A DNA stretch of 64,000 nucleotides from TMED109 sp015660425. GTDB lineage: Bacteria; Pseudomonadota; Alphaproteobacteria; TMED109. A program made the position numbers and the translations under genes. The notes under the pieces were generated by a model. That model made no database searches and was not told the DNA's origin. It saw only the letters and a program-made list of their open reading frames with translations. The stretch is from assembly GCA_029936295.1 (NCBI GenBank), contig JAPYTH010000002.1:1-64000 (forward strand). Direction: 5' to 3'. Shown piece by piece: positions 16,539 through 25,942 of this stretch (within the stretch, counting starts at the first letter, position 1; each line of letters begins with the position of its first letter).

Positions 16539-16841
16539 ATTAATTCCAAACTCTTTATAATAAGTATTTGTTTTTTAAATTAAATAAATTTAATTATGCA
16601 AATGTAGTCTATTAGAGTAATAGGCGAGTATACACTATAATAATATATTTTAAATAAATATTTGCTATTTATATTTGTTAATTATTAAGGTTGTATTTAA
16701 ATTTTAAAATATAAGGTTTATTATTTCTATTTTTTTTTCTGTAAATTGATTGTCTTTATTTTAAATTAGTTATACATAGGTGCTAATCATTATGAGATTA
16801 TTTTTATAGTAAATGGCACATGATTGTGTACGAGGTATCTT
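16539..16841. other. divergent intergenic region upstream of nuoA
   Basis: At 303 nt this is the longest stretch without a gene in the window. It is extremely AT-rich and has no convincing open frame, tRNA or strong hairpin. It should hold the promoters of the enolase-superfamily gene (minus) and the complex I operon (plus). Near 16746-16776 there is a TTGATT or TTGTCT followed by TATACA, but the spacing (19 or 15 nt) is not ideal. The nuoA Shine-Dalgarno GAGGT is at 16832-16836. Confidence 0.6.
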
Positions 16842-17207
16842 ATGACATCACTCTATAATGAGTATCTTCCTATAGCTATATTTATTGCATTTACGGGGGG
16901 GTTATCTATCTTGTTTGCCATTTCTTCATGGCTGATTGGTAAACAACTTCCAGATTCTGAAAAATTATCTCCTTATGAGTGTGGTTTTGAGCCATTTGAG
17001 GATGCCAGAATTCAATTTGATGTTAGGTTTTATTTAGTCGCAATATTATTTATAATCTTTGATTTGGAGATTGCATTTCTTTTTCCTTGGGCTGTAGCTC
17101 TGTCAGATATAGGTATTTTTGGTTTTATCTCCATGATGATATTTTTATTTTTACTAACTATTGGATTTATTTATGAGTGGAAAAAAGGAGCTTTAGAGTG
17201 GGATTAG
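16842..17207 (+). CDS. nuoA: NADH-quinone oxidoreductase subunit A
   Basis: A 121-residue, three-helix membrane subunit of respiratory complex I. LSPYECGFEPFEDARIQFDV and the following FYLVAILFIIFDLEIAFLFPW are the family signature, holding the ND3-type loop with its conserved Cys. The frame is open further upstream to a TTG, but the ATG at 16842 has GAGGT five bases before it and gives a normal N-terminus. It is first of fourteen nuo genes in the order A to N. The last 10 nt overlap the start of nuoB. Confidence 0.96.
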   Translation: MTSLYNEYLPIAIFIAFTGGLSILFAISSWLIGKQLPDSEKLSPYECGFEPFEDARIQFDVRFYLVAILFIIFDLEIAFLFPWAVALSDIGIFGFISMMIFLFLLTIGFIYEWKKGALEWD

Positions 17208-17728
17208 TTCAGGATAAAGTTAATTTAATTCAAGGAAAAGCAGCTTTTGAAACGGCGGCATCAGATGTAAGAAATAAAGGTTTTGTGGTTGCAAGAATAG
17301 ATAAATTATTTACCTGGGCGAGAACAGGTTCTCTTTGGCCTATGTCATTTGGACTAGCATGTTGTGCTGTTGAAATGATGCATGCTGGAGCAAGCAGATA
17401 TGATTTAGATAGATTTGGTTTAGTATTTAGACCAAGTCCTAGACAGTCTGATGTTATGATAGTTGCAGGAACCTTAACTAATAAAATGGCGCCAGCTTTG
17501 CGTAAAGTATATGATCAAATGGCTGAACCTAGATGGGTTATCTCAATGGGAAGTTGCGCTAATGGAGGTGGGTATTATCACTATTCTTATTCTGTAGTAA
17601 GAGGGTGTGATAGAATTGTTCCGGTTGATGTTTATGTTCCAGGATGTCCTCCCACTGCTGAAGCGCTTTTATACGGTATTATCCAATTACAAAAAAAAAT
17701 CACACGTCAAAATTCTTTAGGAGTATAA
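17198..17728 (+). CDS. nuoB: NADH-quinone oxidoreductase subunit B
   Basis: A 176-residue peripheral-arm subunit that holds the terminal [4Fe-4S] cluster N2 beside the quinone site. It shows the paired cysteines in GLACCAVEMM, then SRYDLDRFG, GSCANGGG and PGCPPTAEAL, supplying all cluster ligands. The longest frame begins at a GTG at 17177. A second GTG at 17198 has AAGGAG (17184-17189) at good spacing, so I place the start there. It overlaps nuoA by 10 nt. Confidence 0.95.
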   Translation: MGLVQDKVNLIQGKAAFETAASDVRNKGFVVARIDKLFTWARTGSLWPMSFGLACCAVEMMHAGASRYDLDRFGLVFRPSPRQSDVMIVAGTLTNKMAPALRKVYDQMAEPRWVISMGSCANGGGYYHYSYSVVRGCDRIVPVDVYVPGCPPTAEALLYGIIQLQKKITRQNSLGV

Positions 17729-17734
17729 CTTAAA

Positions 17735-18361
17735 GTGACTAAGGTATATGAAGAAAATTATAATCAAAGGCATATAAATATTCAAAAGATCTTGATTGAG
17801 AAGTTTGGAGGAAGAGGTTTAGAAACTTATATTAAATCTGATGAACTAACAGTTATTCTTAGTAAATCTATACTTATTAAAGTAATAAATTTTTTAAAGG
17901 ATGATAAAGACTTTCAGTTTAAACAATTAATAGATATTTGTGGGGTAGACTATCCTAACAGGGTTGAAAGGTTTGAAGTTGTTTATCATTTGCTAAGTTT
18001 AAGTTTAAACCAAAGAATTAGAGTAAAATTATCAGTAAAAGATGGAGATATGGTTCCATCTGTTGTTTCAATATATGAGGCTGCAAATTGGTATGAGAGA
18101 GAAGTTTGGGATTTGTATGGAGTAATATTTTCTAATCATCCAGACTTAAGGCGTATCTTAACAGATTATGGTTTTGAAGGGCATCCATTAAGAAAAGATT
18201 TTCCATTGTCGGGTTTTACTCAAGTTAAATATGATGATTCAGAAAAAAGAGTTGTAAAAGAAAGAGTAAATTTAGTTCAAGATTTTAGAACTTTTGACTT
18301 TGAAAGCCCTTGGGAAGGTCCTGAATATAATAATTTAAATAAAGATTCGGATAAAAAGTAA
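17735..18361 (+). CDS. nuoC: NADH-quinone oxidoreductase subunit C
   Basis: A 208-residue peripheral-arm subunit (30-kDa type). The conserved C-terminal block WYEREVWDLYGVIFSNHPDL, RRILTDYGFEGHPLRKDFPL and the WEGPEY end identify it. It is separate from NuoD, as is usual in alphaproteobacteria, not fused as in E. coli. The start is GTG, with AGGAG some 11-12 nt upstream. Its TAA shares a base with the nuoD ATG. Confidence 0.95.
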   Translation: MTKVYEENYNQRHINIQKILIEKFGGRGLETYIKSDELTVILSKSILIKVINFLKDDKDFQFKQLIDICGVDYPNRVERFEVVYHLLSLSLNQRIRVKLSVKDGDMVPSVVSIYEAANWYEREVWDLYGVIFSNHPDLRRILTDYGFEGHPLRKDFPLSGFTQVKYDDSEKRVVKERVNLVQDFRTFDFESPWEGPEYNNLNKDSDKK

Positions 18362-19539
18362 TGACAGATGTTCAATTAAAAAATATGACCTTAAATTTTG
18401 GCCCACAGCACCCAGCAGCACATGGTGTTCTTCGTCTAGTTCTAGAAATGGATGGAGAAGTGGTTGAGCGTGCAGATCCACATATTGGGCTATTACATAG
18501 AGGAACAGAAAAATTAATTGAACATAAAACTTATCTGCAAGCTATCCCTTATTTTGATAGATTGGATTATGTTTCTCCTATGTGCCAAGAGCATGCCTTT
18601 GTTTTATCTGCAGAAAAATTATTAGATATTACTGTTCCTAGAAGAGCATTATTTATTAGAGTTTTATTTGATGAAATAACCAGAGTATTAAACCATTCTC
18701 TTCAAATTGCGGCTCAAGGGCTAGATCTCGGAGCAACGACACCTTTTTTGTGGTTATTTGAAGAACGAGAAAAGTTGATGGGTTTTTATGAGCAGGTTTC
18801 TGGTTCTAGGTTGCATGCAGCCTACTATAGGGTAGGAGGTGTTCATCAAGACCTACCAAATAATTTAATAGATAATATTGAAGAATGGTTATCTGGTTTT
18901 GGAAAAGTAGTTGAAGATATAGAGACCCTTCTTTCTGATAATAGAATATTTAAGCAAAGGACAGTGGATATAGGTGTAGTTTCTCCAGAAGATGCATTAA
19001 ATTGGGGTTTTACAGGCCCAATGCTTAGAGGTTCAGGTGTCGCATGGGATTTAAGGAAGTCCCAACCTTACGCTATATACGATGAAATAAATTTTGATGT
19101 GCCCATAGGTAAAAATGGAGATTGTTATGATCGTTATTTATTAAGAGTTGAAGAAATGAAACAAAGTGTAAAAATTATTCGTCAAGTTTTAGATAAGATT
19201 CCTAAAGGTAGTGTAATTATAAATGATTCTAGATTTTCCCCTCCTAAAAGAGGAGAAATGAAACATTCTATGGAGGCCCTTATAAATCATTTTAAATTAT
19301 TCACAGAAGGAGTAAGGGTGCCTGCTGGAGAAGTATACACAGCTGTAGAAGCACCAAAGGGAGAATTTGGAGTCTATTTAGTTTCAGACGGATCTAGTAA
19401 GCCTTATAGATGTAAAATTAGGGCTCCAGGATTTTCTCATTTACAAGGATTAGATTTTATGACTAAAGGGCATATGTTGGCAGATTTAGTTGCATGTATC
19501 GCCACATTAGACGTTGTTTTTGGAGAAATAGATAGATGA
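18361..19539 (+). CDS. nuoD: NADH-quinone oxidoreductase subunit D
   Basis: A 392-residue subunit (49-kDa type) that lines the quinone-binding cavity with NuoB. The N-terminus has FGPQHPAAHGVLRL, holding the conserved His pair, then PHIGLLHRGTEKL and YFDRLDYVSPM. It ends in the typical LDVVFGEIDR. It is a full-length homologue of the NiFe-hydrogenase large subunit without the metal-binding cysteines. Stop and start overlap by 4 nt with nuoE. Confidence 0.96.
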   Translation: MTDVQLKNMTLNFGPQHPAAHGVLRLVLEMDGEVVERADPHIGLLHRGTEKLIEHKTYLQAIPYFDRLDYVSPMCQEHAFVLSAEKLLDITVPRRALFIRVLFDEITRVLNHSLQIAAQGLDLGATTPFLWLFEEREKLMGFYEQVSGSRLHAAYYRVGGVHQDLPNNLIDNIEEWLSGFGKVVEDIETLLSDNRIFKQRTVDIGVVSPEDALNWGFTGPMLRGSGVAWDLRKSQPYAIYDEINFDVPIGKNGDCYDRYLLRVEEMKQSVKIIRQVLDKIPKGSVIINDSRFSPPKRGEMKHSMEALINHFKLFTEGVRVPAGEVYTAVEAPKGEFGVYLVSDGSSKPYRCKIRAPGFSHLQGLDFMTKGHMLADLVACIATLDVVFGEIDR

Positions 19540-20132
19540 GTACTAGAAGACCTGCTCCAGACAATTTGCAACCAGAAAAATTTGCTTTTACAAAAGAAAA
19601 TGCTAAAGCAATTAATAATATTTTACTTAAATATCCGGAGGGTAGGAAAGCCAGTGCATTGTTGCCTTTATTAGATTTAGCTCAAAGACAACACGATAAT
19701 TGGTTACCAAAAGCAGCAATGTCCGAGGTTGCCAAAATATTAAGTTTGCCAATGATTAAAGTTCTAGAAGTTGCCACTTTTTATACTATGTATAATTTAT
19801 ATCCGGTAGGCAAAAATTTACTGCAAATCTGTACTACCACTCCTTGTTGGTTAAGAGGTAGTGAAGATATAGTTTCTATTTGTAAAGATAAATTAGGAAT
19901 AAATTTTGGTGCAACCACAAAAGATAATAGATTTACTTTATTAGAAGTAGAATGCCTTGGAGCTTGTTCAAATGCTCCTATGGCTCAGATAAACGATGAC
20001 TTTTATGAAGATTTAACGAAAGAATCTATGAAAAAAATTATAGAAGATTTAAAAAATGGTAAACAGCCAAAAATTGGACCTCAATCTGATAGAAAAGGTG
20101 CAGAGCCAATAAATATTAAAGTCCAAATATAA
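19536..20132 (+). CDS. nuoE: NADH-quinone oxidoreductase subunit E
   Basis: A 198-residue thioredoxin-like subunit (24-kDa type) carrying [2Fe-2S] cluster N1a. The four ligands fall in CTTTPCWLRGSE and VECLGACSNAP. ATFYTMYNLYPVGKN before the first pair is also characteristic. The basic C-terminal tail (IGPQSDRKGAEPI) is of the kind seen in alphaproteobacterial NuoE. It ends on the first base of nuoF. Confidence 0.95.
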   Translation: MSTRRPAPDNLQPEKFAFTKENAKAINNILLKYPEGRKASALLPLLDLAQRQHDNWLPKAAMSEVAKILSLPMIKVLEVATFYTMYNLYPVGKNLLQICTTTPCWLRGSEDIVSICKDKLGINFGATTKDNRFTLLEVECLGACSNAPMAQINDDFYEDLTKESMKKIIEDLKNGKQPKIGPQSDRKGAEPINIKVQI

Positions 20133-21418
20133 TGATCTCTTCTGAAAATATTATATTTAAAGATATATATGGTTTTGATGGTTGTTCACTTGCAAAGAGT
20201 GAAAAAAGAGGAGATTGGCATAGCACGAAATCTTTATTAGAAAAAGGAAGTGATTGGATAATAAACGAAATAAAAGCTTCAGAATTAAGAGGTAGAGGGG
20301 GGGCTGGGTTTCCAACTGGCTTGAAATGGTCATTTATGCCTAAGGTTAAAAATAAACCTCATTATATAGTAATAAATGCTGATGAAAGTGAGCCAGGAAC
20401 GTGTAAAGATAGAGAAATTATGAGAAATGAGCCGCATAAGTTAATTGAAGGCACACTATTAGCTGGTTTTGCAATGCAAGCTAATCATGGGTTTATTTAT
20501 ATAAGAGGAGAATTTGTTGAGGAGGCCAAGGTTTTAGATAAGGCAATATTGGAAGCTTATAAAAAAGGTTATCTTGGCAAAAACGCATGTAATTCAGGTT
20601 TTTCATTTGATATTACGTTGCATAGGGGAGCTGGCGCATACATATGTGGAGAAGAAACTGCTTTATTAGAAAGCTTAGAAGGTAAAAAAGGTCAACCCAG
20701 ATTAAAGCCGCCATATCCTGCAAATGTAGGCCTATATGGCTGTCCAACTACAGTTGCTAATGTGGAAACAGTAGCTGTTGTTCCAACTATTTTGAGAAGA
20801 GGTGCTAGTTGGTTCTCTTCTTTAGGAAACAAAAATAATACTGGCACTAAACTTTTTTGTATATCTGGGCATGTGAATTCCCCTTGTGTAGTTGAGGAAG
20901 AGATGGGTATTTCTCTAAAAGAGCTTTTAGAAAAACATGCTGGTGGTGTTATTGGTGGATGGGATAATTTATTAGCGGTAATTCCTGGTGGAGCTTCAAC
21001 TCCACTAATACCGGCTGATATATGTAGCACTGTAAATATGGATTTTGATTCATTAAAGAATGAAGGCAGTGGCTTAGGTACAGCTGGAGTGATAGTTATG
21101 GATAAGTCAACGGATATAATAAAAGCTATTTGGAGGTTATCAAAATTTTATAAGCATGAATCATGTGGTCAATGTACACCGTGTAGAGAAGGAACAGGCT
21201 GGGTAATGCGTTCTATGGAAAAATTAATAGAAGGAAATGCTGATGTAATAGATATTGATGCATTAAAGAATGTGTGTGATCAAATAGAAGGCCATACAAT
21301 TTGTGGATTAGGTGATGCTGCTGCCTGGCCAGTACAAGGTTTAATTAAACATTTTAGGCCAGAAATTGAAAAAAGAATTGATAATTATAAAAATATAAAT
21401 TTAAAAGCTGCTGAATAG
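20132..21418 (+). CDS. nuoF: NADH-quinone oxidoreductase subunit F
   Basis: A 428-residue NADH-dehydrogenase subunit (51-kDa type) that binds NADH, FMN and [4Fe-4S] cluster N3. The glycine-rich nucleotide site ELRGRGGAGFPTGLKW, the flavin segment GAGAYICGEETALLESLEG and the cluster motif ESCGQCTPCREG with its later Cys in HTICGLGDAAAWP are all present. Electrons from NADH enter complex I here. nuoG starts 10 nt after its stop. Confidence 0.97.
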   Translation: MISSENIIFKDIYGFDGCSLAKSEKRGDWHSTKSLLEKGSDWIINEIKASELRGRGGAGFPTGLKWSFMPKVKNKPHYIVINADESEPGTCKDREIMRNEPHKLIEGTLLAGFAMQANHGFIYIRGEFVEEAKVLDKAILEAYKKGYLGKNACNSGFSFDITLHRGAGAYICGEETALLESLEGKKGQPRLKPPYPANVGLYGCPTTVANVETVAVVPTILRRGASWFSSLGNKNNTGTKLFCISGHVNSPCVVEEEMGISLKELLEKHAGGVIGGWDNLLAVIPGGASTPLIPADICSTVNMDFDSLKNEGSGLGTAGVIVMDKSTDIIKAIWRLSKFYKHESCGQCTPCREGTGWVMRSMEKLIEGNADVIDIDALKNVCDQIEGHTICGLGDAAAWPVQGLIKHFRPEIEKRIDNYKNINLKAAE

Positions 21419-21428
21419 GTATAATAAA

Positions 21429-23486
21429 TTGGTAAAATTATTTGTTGATGATAAGGAAATTGAGGTAACTGATGGGTCTACAGTTATGCAGGCATGTGAA
21501 AAAATAGGCGCAGAAATACCACGTTTTTGTTTTCATGAAAGGTTATCTATAGCAGGCAATTGTAGAATGTGCTTAGTAGAAGTAGAAGGATCGCCTAAGC
21601 CAGTTGCAAGTTGTGCAATGCCTGCTGTAGAGGGAATGAAAGTTATTACAAAATCAGATAAAGTAAAAACTGCAAGAGAAGGAGTCATGGAGTTTTTACT
21701 TATTAATCATCCTTTAGATTGCCCAATATGTGATCAAGGTGGTGAATGTGATTTACAAGATCAAGCATTATTCTATGGAAGGGGTAAAACTAGGTTTGTA
21801 GAAGATAAAAGAGCTGTAGATAATAAGCCTTTTGGTCCATTAATAAAAACTATTATGAATAGATGTATTCACTGTACGAGATGTGTAAGGTTTATGGATG
21901 AGATTGCAGGAGTTCATGATTTAGGGGCTATAGGTAGAGGAGAAGATATGGAAATAATATCTAATTCTCCAAAAGGACTAGGAGGAGAATTGTCAGGCAA
22001 TATTATTGATCTTTGTCCAGTAGGAGCACTTACTTCTGCTCCATATGCTTTTAAAGCAAGGCCTTGGGAATTAAAAAAAACAAATAGTATAGATATATTT
22101 GATGGCTTAGGCTCTGCTATTGAAATAGGATCTAAAGATGGTCAGGTTTTAAGAGTTTTGCCTAGATTAAATGAAGATATAAATGAAGAATGGTTAGCAG
22201 ATAAATCTAGATTTGCGATTGATGGATTAAGCAATCAAAGATTAGATAGTCCTTACAAAAGAGATTTAAAAGGTAAGCTAGTAGCATGTTCATGGGAGGA
22301 AGCTTTTAAAGTTTTGGCTGAAAATTTTAAAGGCCTTAAGTCTGAAGAGATAGCTGCATTAGTAGGTGACCAGGCATGTCTAGAATCAATAGTTTCCCTA
22401 AAAGATTTAATGACAGAATTTAATGTTACTAATATTGATTGTAGGCCATTATTATCCTCCTTACCTACAGATACAAAAAATAGAAGTGGTTGGCTATTTA
22501 ACCCTACAATATCTGGTATTGAAAAAGCAGATTCATTGCTAATTATAGGAAGTCAGCCAAGATATGAGGCTGCTTTATTAGATGCTCGTATAAGAAAATC
22601 TTGGATTGCTAATGGTTTAAAAATTGCACGTATTGGAGGTGGAGATAATGCTAGTTATCCAATAGAAGAATTAGGAAATAATGTTAATGTAATAGAGCAC
22701 ATTTATAAAAATAAACATTCTTACAATAATATATTAGATAAATCTAATAAGCCATTGTTTTTAATAGGTGAAAATTTATTAAATAGAAAAGATGGTGAAG
22801 GTATATTAGGTAGAATTAGAGAGATTGCAAAAAAATATAATTCATTTTCAGACAAGTGGAATGGTTTAGCAATTTTACATTCTTCTGCTAGCAGAGTAGG
22901 TGCATTAGAAGTTGGTTTTGTTCCAGGAAATAAAGGATTTAATACTAAAGATATTATAGATGGTGTTGCATCAAATCATATTAAATTACTTTGGCTCTTA
23001 GGTGTTGATGATATAAATTTGAATAAAAAACCTAATACTTTTGTAGTTTATCAAGGGCATCATGGTGATAAAGGAGCTGAGATAGCAGATTTAATTTTAC
23101 CTGGCTCTGCTTATACGGAAAAAGATGCTACTTACCTGAACACCGAAGGCAGAGTGCAAAGAACAAATGCAGCTGTCTCTCCACCAGGGGATGCAAAAGA
23201 AGACTGGAAGATAATTAGAGCTTTTTCTGCCTTTGTTGATAAAGTTCTTCCTTATGATAATATATCTGAGCTTAGAAAAAGGTTGGCTAATATCAATAAA
23301 TTACTCGTAATTGAAAATTCATTAATCAAAGGAAGCGTTACCGATATTGGGGACACTTCTACAAAACTTGCTAAAAATTTAATAACACCTAAAAACATTA
23401 ACTATTTTATGACTTGCCCAATTTCTAGAGCTTCTGAAACCATGGCAAAATGTTCTATAGCTAAAAGTAGTTTGGCTGCAAAATGA
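21429..23486 (+). CDS. nuoG: NADH-quinone oxidoreductase subunit G
   Basis: A 685-residue iron-sulfur subunit (75-kDa type). The N-terminal ferredoxin-like domain has CFHERLSIAGNCRMCLVEV for [2Fe-2S] N1b. HPLDCPICDQGGECDLQDQA and CIHCTRCVRF with LCPVGAL supply the [4Fe-4S] clusters N4 and N5. A molybdopterin-oxidoreductase-like domain without cofactor role follows. The start is TTG (VKLFVDDKEIEV), with only a weak Shine-Dalgarno. The length fits alphaproteobacterial NuoG, shorter than the E. coli form. It overlaps nuoH by 4 nt. Confidence 0.95.
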   Translation: MVKLFVDDKEIEVTDGSTVMQACEKIGAEIPRFCFHERLSIAGNCRMCLVEVEGSPKPVASCAMPAVEGMKVITKSDKVKTAREGVMEFLLINHPLDCPICDQGGECDLQDQALFYGRGKTRFVEDKRAVDNKPFGPLIKTIMNRCIHCTRCVRFMDEIAGVHDLGAIGRGEDMEIISNSPKGLGGELSGNIIDLCPVGALTSAPYAFKARPWELKKTNSIDIFDGLGSAIEIGSKDGQVLRVLPRLNEDINEEWLADKSRFAIDGLSNQRLDSPYKRDLKGKLVACSWEEAFKVLAENFKGLKSEEIAALVGDQACLESIVSLKDLMTEFNVTNIDCRPLLSSLPTDTKNRSGWLFNPTISGIEKADSLLIIGSQPRYEAALLDARIRKSWIANGLKIARIGGGDNASYPIEELGNNVNVIEHIYKNKHSYNNILDKSNKPLFLIGENLLNRKDGEGILGRIREIAKKYNSFSDKWNGLAILHSSASRVGALEVGFVPGNKGFNTKDIIDGVASNHIKLLWLLGVDDINLNKKPNTFVVYQGHHGDKGAEIADLILPGSAYTEKDATYLNTEGRVQRTNAAVSPPGDAKEDWKIIRAFSAFVDKVLPYDNISELRKRLANINKLLVIENSLIKGSVTDIGDTSTKLAKNLITPKNINYFMTCPISRASETMAKCSIAKSSLAAK

Positions 23487-24502
23487 TAGATTTTTTATAT
23501 AGTCAAAACTTTATTAATTTTATGTTTATTATAATAAAAATTATAGCTTTAGTCGTTCCTTTATTAGTGATTGTTGCCTTTTTAACTTATGCTGAAAGGA
23601 AAGTTATTGCTTCTGTTCAACTTAGAAAAGGGCCTAACGTAGTTGGGCCATTCGGTCTTTTACAACCCTTAGCTGATGGATTAAAATTATTTTCTAAAGA
23701 AACTATTTTTCCTACTGTATCTAATAAAATAGTTTTTCTTTTAGCGCCTATGATTGCCTTTTCACTTTCTATAGCAGCATGGGCAGTAATTCCTATTGCA
23801 GATGGTTGGGTAATTTCAAATATAAATGTGGGTATTTTATACCTTTTTGCGGTTTCCTCGTTGTCTGTTTATGGGATTATCATGGCTGGTTGGGCTAGCA
23901 ACTCTAAATATGCCTTTATGGGTGCCTTGAGATCAGCAGCACAAATGGTGTCATATGAAGTCTCTATAGGACTCGTTATAATTACAGTTTTAGTTTGTGT
24001 AGGTTCATTAAACTTAAGTGACATTGTTTATGCCCAAAAATCTACATGGTTTGTATTTCCATTGTTTCCTATGTTTATAGTATTTTTTATTTCAGCATTA
24101 GCGGAAACAAATAGAGCCCCATTTGATTTACCAGAAGATGAGTCTTCTCTAGTAGGAGGTTATTTTACAGAATATTCTTCTATGCTATTTGCAATGTTTT
24201 TTCTAGGTGAATATGCAGCTATGATAATGATGAGTGGTATGGCAACTATATTATTTTTAGGAGGCTGGTTGGCTCCATTTAATGTAGCTATACTTAATGA
24301 GATACCAGGATTTATATGGTTTGCATTAAAAACATCACTAATGTTATTTATTTTTTTATGGGTCAGAGCAACTTTTCCACGTTTTAGATACGATCAGCTT
24401 ATGAGAATAGGTTGGAAAGTCTTTTTACCTTTTTCTTTGCTTTGGGTAGTCCTAACTTCAGGTTTTTTAATAACATTTAATTTACTACCAGTTAATGGTT
24501 AA
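23483..24502 (+). CDS. nuoH: NADH-quinone oxidoreductase subunit H
   Basis: A 339-residue, eight-helix membrane subunit that joins the peripheral and membrane arms and forms the mouth of the quinone channel. Diagnostic segments are TYAERKVIASVQLRKGPNVV, GPFGLLQPLADGLKLFSKE, AETNRAPFDLPEDESSLVGG and the basic WVRATFPRFRYDQLM. The acidic E-loop residues are present. It overlaps nuoG by 4 nt, with nuoI 12 nt downstream. Confidence 0.96.
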   Translation: MIDFLYSQNFINFMFIIIKIIALVVPLLVIVAFLTYAERKVIASVQLRKGPNVVGPFGLLQPLADGLKLFSKETIFPTVSNKIVFLLAPMIAFSLSIAAWAVIPIADGWVISNINVGILYLFAVSSLSVYGIIMAGWASNSKYAFMGALRSAAQMVSYEVSIGLVIITVLVCVGSLNLSDIVYAQKSTWFVFPLFPMFIVFFISALAETNRAPFDLPEDESSLVGGYFTEYSSMLFAMFFLGEYAAMIMMSGMATILFLGGWLAPFNVAILNEIPGFIWFALKTSLMLFIFLWVRATFPRFRYDQLMRIGWKVFLPFSLLWVVLTSGFLITFNLLPVNG

Positions 24503-24514
24503 GGAGTTTTTTAT

Positions 24515-25003
24515 TTGAAAAAAATATATAGATCTATTTGGTTTCTCTTTTTAGGAGAACTATGTTTGGGTATGTTTTTAACATTAAAATATATGTTTAA
24601 AAAACCCGTAACAATTAATTATCCATTTGAAAAAGGTGAGTTAAGCCCTCGCTTTAGAGGAGAACTTGCGCTTAGAAGGTATCCAAATGGTGAGGAAAGG
24701 TGTATAGCTTGTAAATTATGTGAAGCTGTTTGTCCCGCTTTAGCAATTACAATTGAATCTGAGCCTAGAGAAGACGAAAGTAGAAGAACTACTAGATTTG
24801 ATATTGATATGACAAAATGTATATATTGTGGACTATGTGAAGAGGCTTGCCCTGTTGATGCAATAGTGCAAGGACCAAATTATGAATTTGCAAAAGAGAC
24901 TAGGTCAGAACTTTTATATGATAAAGCTAAACTTTTAGAAAATGGAGATAGATGGGAATCTGTTTTGTCTAAAAATATACATGTGGATAAACAATTTAAA
25001 TAA
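24515..25003 (+). CDS. nuoI: NADH-quinone oxidoreductase subunit I
   Basis: A 162-residue subunit (23-kDa type) with two ferredoxin motifs, CIACKLCEAVCPALAI and CIYCGLCEEACPVDAI, for clusters N6a and N6b. An amphipathic N-terminal segment precedes RFRGELALRRYPNGEERC. The start is a TTG with AAGGAG (24501-24506) at good spacing, overlapping the nuoH stop region. It passes electrons to the N2 cluster of NuoB. Confidence 0.96.
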   Translation: MKKIYRSIWFLFLGELCLGMFLTLKYMFKKPVTINYPFEKGELSPRFRGELALRRYPNGEERCIACKLCEAVCPALAITIESEPREDESRRTTRFDIDMTKCIYCGLCEEACPVDAIVQGPNYEFAKETRSELLYDKAKLLENGDRWESVLSKNIHVDKQFK

Positions 25004-25021
25004 TAGTTAAGGTTTAATAAA

Positions 25022-25630
25022 ATGCTTCCTTTTTTCTTTTATACATTTGCTATAATTTCAGTGATTTCTTCATTTATGGTTATTTTTGCTAAAAACCCTG
25101 TACATTCAGTTTTTTTTCTAATTCTTACCTTTTTTAACGCAACTGGCCTTTTTGTTCTTATGGGGGCAGAATTTTTAGCTATGCTTCTTTTGATCGTCTA
25201 TGTTGGAGCTGTAGCTGTTTTATTTTTATTTGTGGTTATGATGCTAAATATAGATTTTAATTCTTTAAGAACAGGTATGATTAAAAATGCTCCGCTTGGT
25301 TTATTAATAGGCACTATATTATTAGGCGAGATGATTTTTTCTTTTATTGGAATGAAATATGGTGTTGCTAATAAACCAGGAAACGAATTATTTATAGTTC
25401 TAGGCGAAGAAGAGAATACTCGAGCTTTAGGTAAGGTATTATATACAAATTATATATATTTATTTCAATGTGCAGGTTTAATTCTTTTAGTAGCTATGAT
25501 AGGAGCAATAGTTTTGACTCATAGAAAGAGAGATAATGTAAAACAACAAGATGCTGTAAAACAGATTCTTAGAAATAGGGAAGATGCTATAGAAGTTAAA
25601 GAAGTAGAAATTGGAAAAGGTGTCTTATGA
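25022..25630 (+). CDS. nuoJ: NADH-quinone oxidoreductase subunit J
   Basis: A 202-residue, five-helix membrane subunit (ND6 type). NPVHSVFFLILTFFNATGLF and GAEFLAMLLLIVYVGAVAVL are the conserved helices, including the pi-bulge helix TM3. After the membrane part comes a charged cytoplasmic tail (RKRDNVKQQDAVKQI and beyond), as in many alphaproteobacterial NuoJ. Its TGA overlaps the nuoK ATG by 4 nt. Confidence 0.95.
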   Translation: MLPFFFYTFAIISVISSFMVIFAKNPVHSVFFLILTFFNATGLFVLMGAEFLAMLLLIVYVGAVAVLFLFVVMMLNIDFNSLRTGMIKNAPLGLLIGTILLGEMIFSFIGMKYGVANKPGNELFIVLGEEENTRALGKVLYTNYIYLFQCAGLILLVAMIGAIVLTHRKRDNVKQQDAVKQILRNREDAIEVKEVEIGKGVL

Positions 25631-25941
25631 TTTATCCAATAAGCCTTACGCATTATCTTATTTTAGCATCCATAATATTTACTATAGGAATATTTGGAGT
25701 GTTTCTTAACAGAAAAAACTTAATTATAATATTGATGTCTATAGAGTTAATGCTTTTAGCCGTAAATATTAATTTCATTGCTTTTTCTACTCATTTAAAC
25801 ATTATTTTAGGGCAGGTTTTTGCCTTATTTATATTAACAGTAGCTGCTGCGGAAGCTTCAATTGGGTTAGCTATTTTAGTTGTGTTTTTTAGGTCTAGAG
25901 GATCTATTGCTGTTGATGATGCAAATAGTATGAAAGGTTAA
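25627..25941 (+). CDS. nuoK: NADH-quinone oxidoreductase subunit K
   Basis: A 104-residue, three-helix membrane subunit (ND4L type). The conserved acidic residues of the proton path are in MSIELMLLAVNINFIAF and VAAAEASIGLAILV. Length is normal for the family. It is placed one base before nuoL. Confidence 0.96.
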   Translation: MIYPISLTHYLILASIIFTIGIFGVFLNRKNLIIILMSIELMLLAVNINFIAFSTHLNIILGQVFALFILTVAAAEASIGLAILVVFFRSRGSIAVDDANSMKG

Positions 25942-25942
25942 T

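Noticed and set aside
16539..16841. A small RNA or tRNA in the spacer upstream of nuoA
   Set aside because: I found no cloverleaf, stable hairpin or conserved core; it looks like plain promoter DNA.
20692..21030. Antisense frame in nuoF, and similar ones in moeA, moaC, trpD and lolC
   Set aside because: They are shadows of AT-rich coding sequence, with no start signal and no recognisable family.
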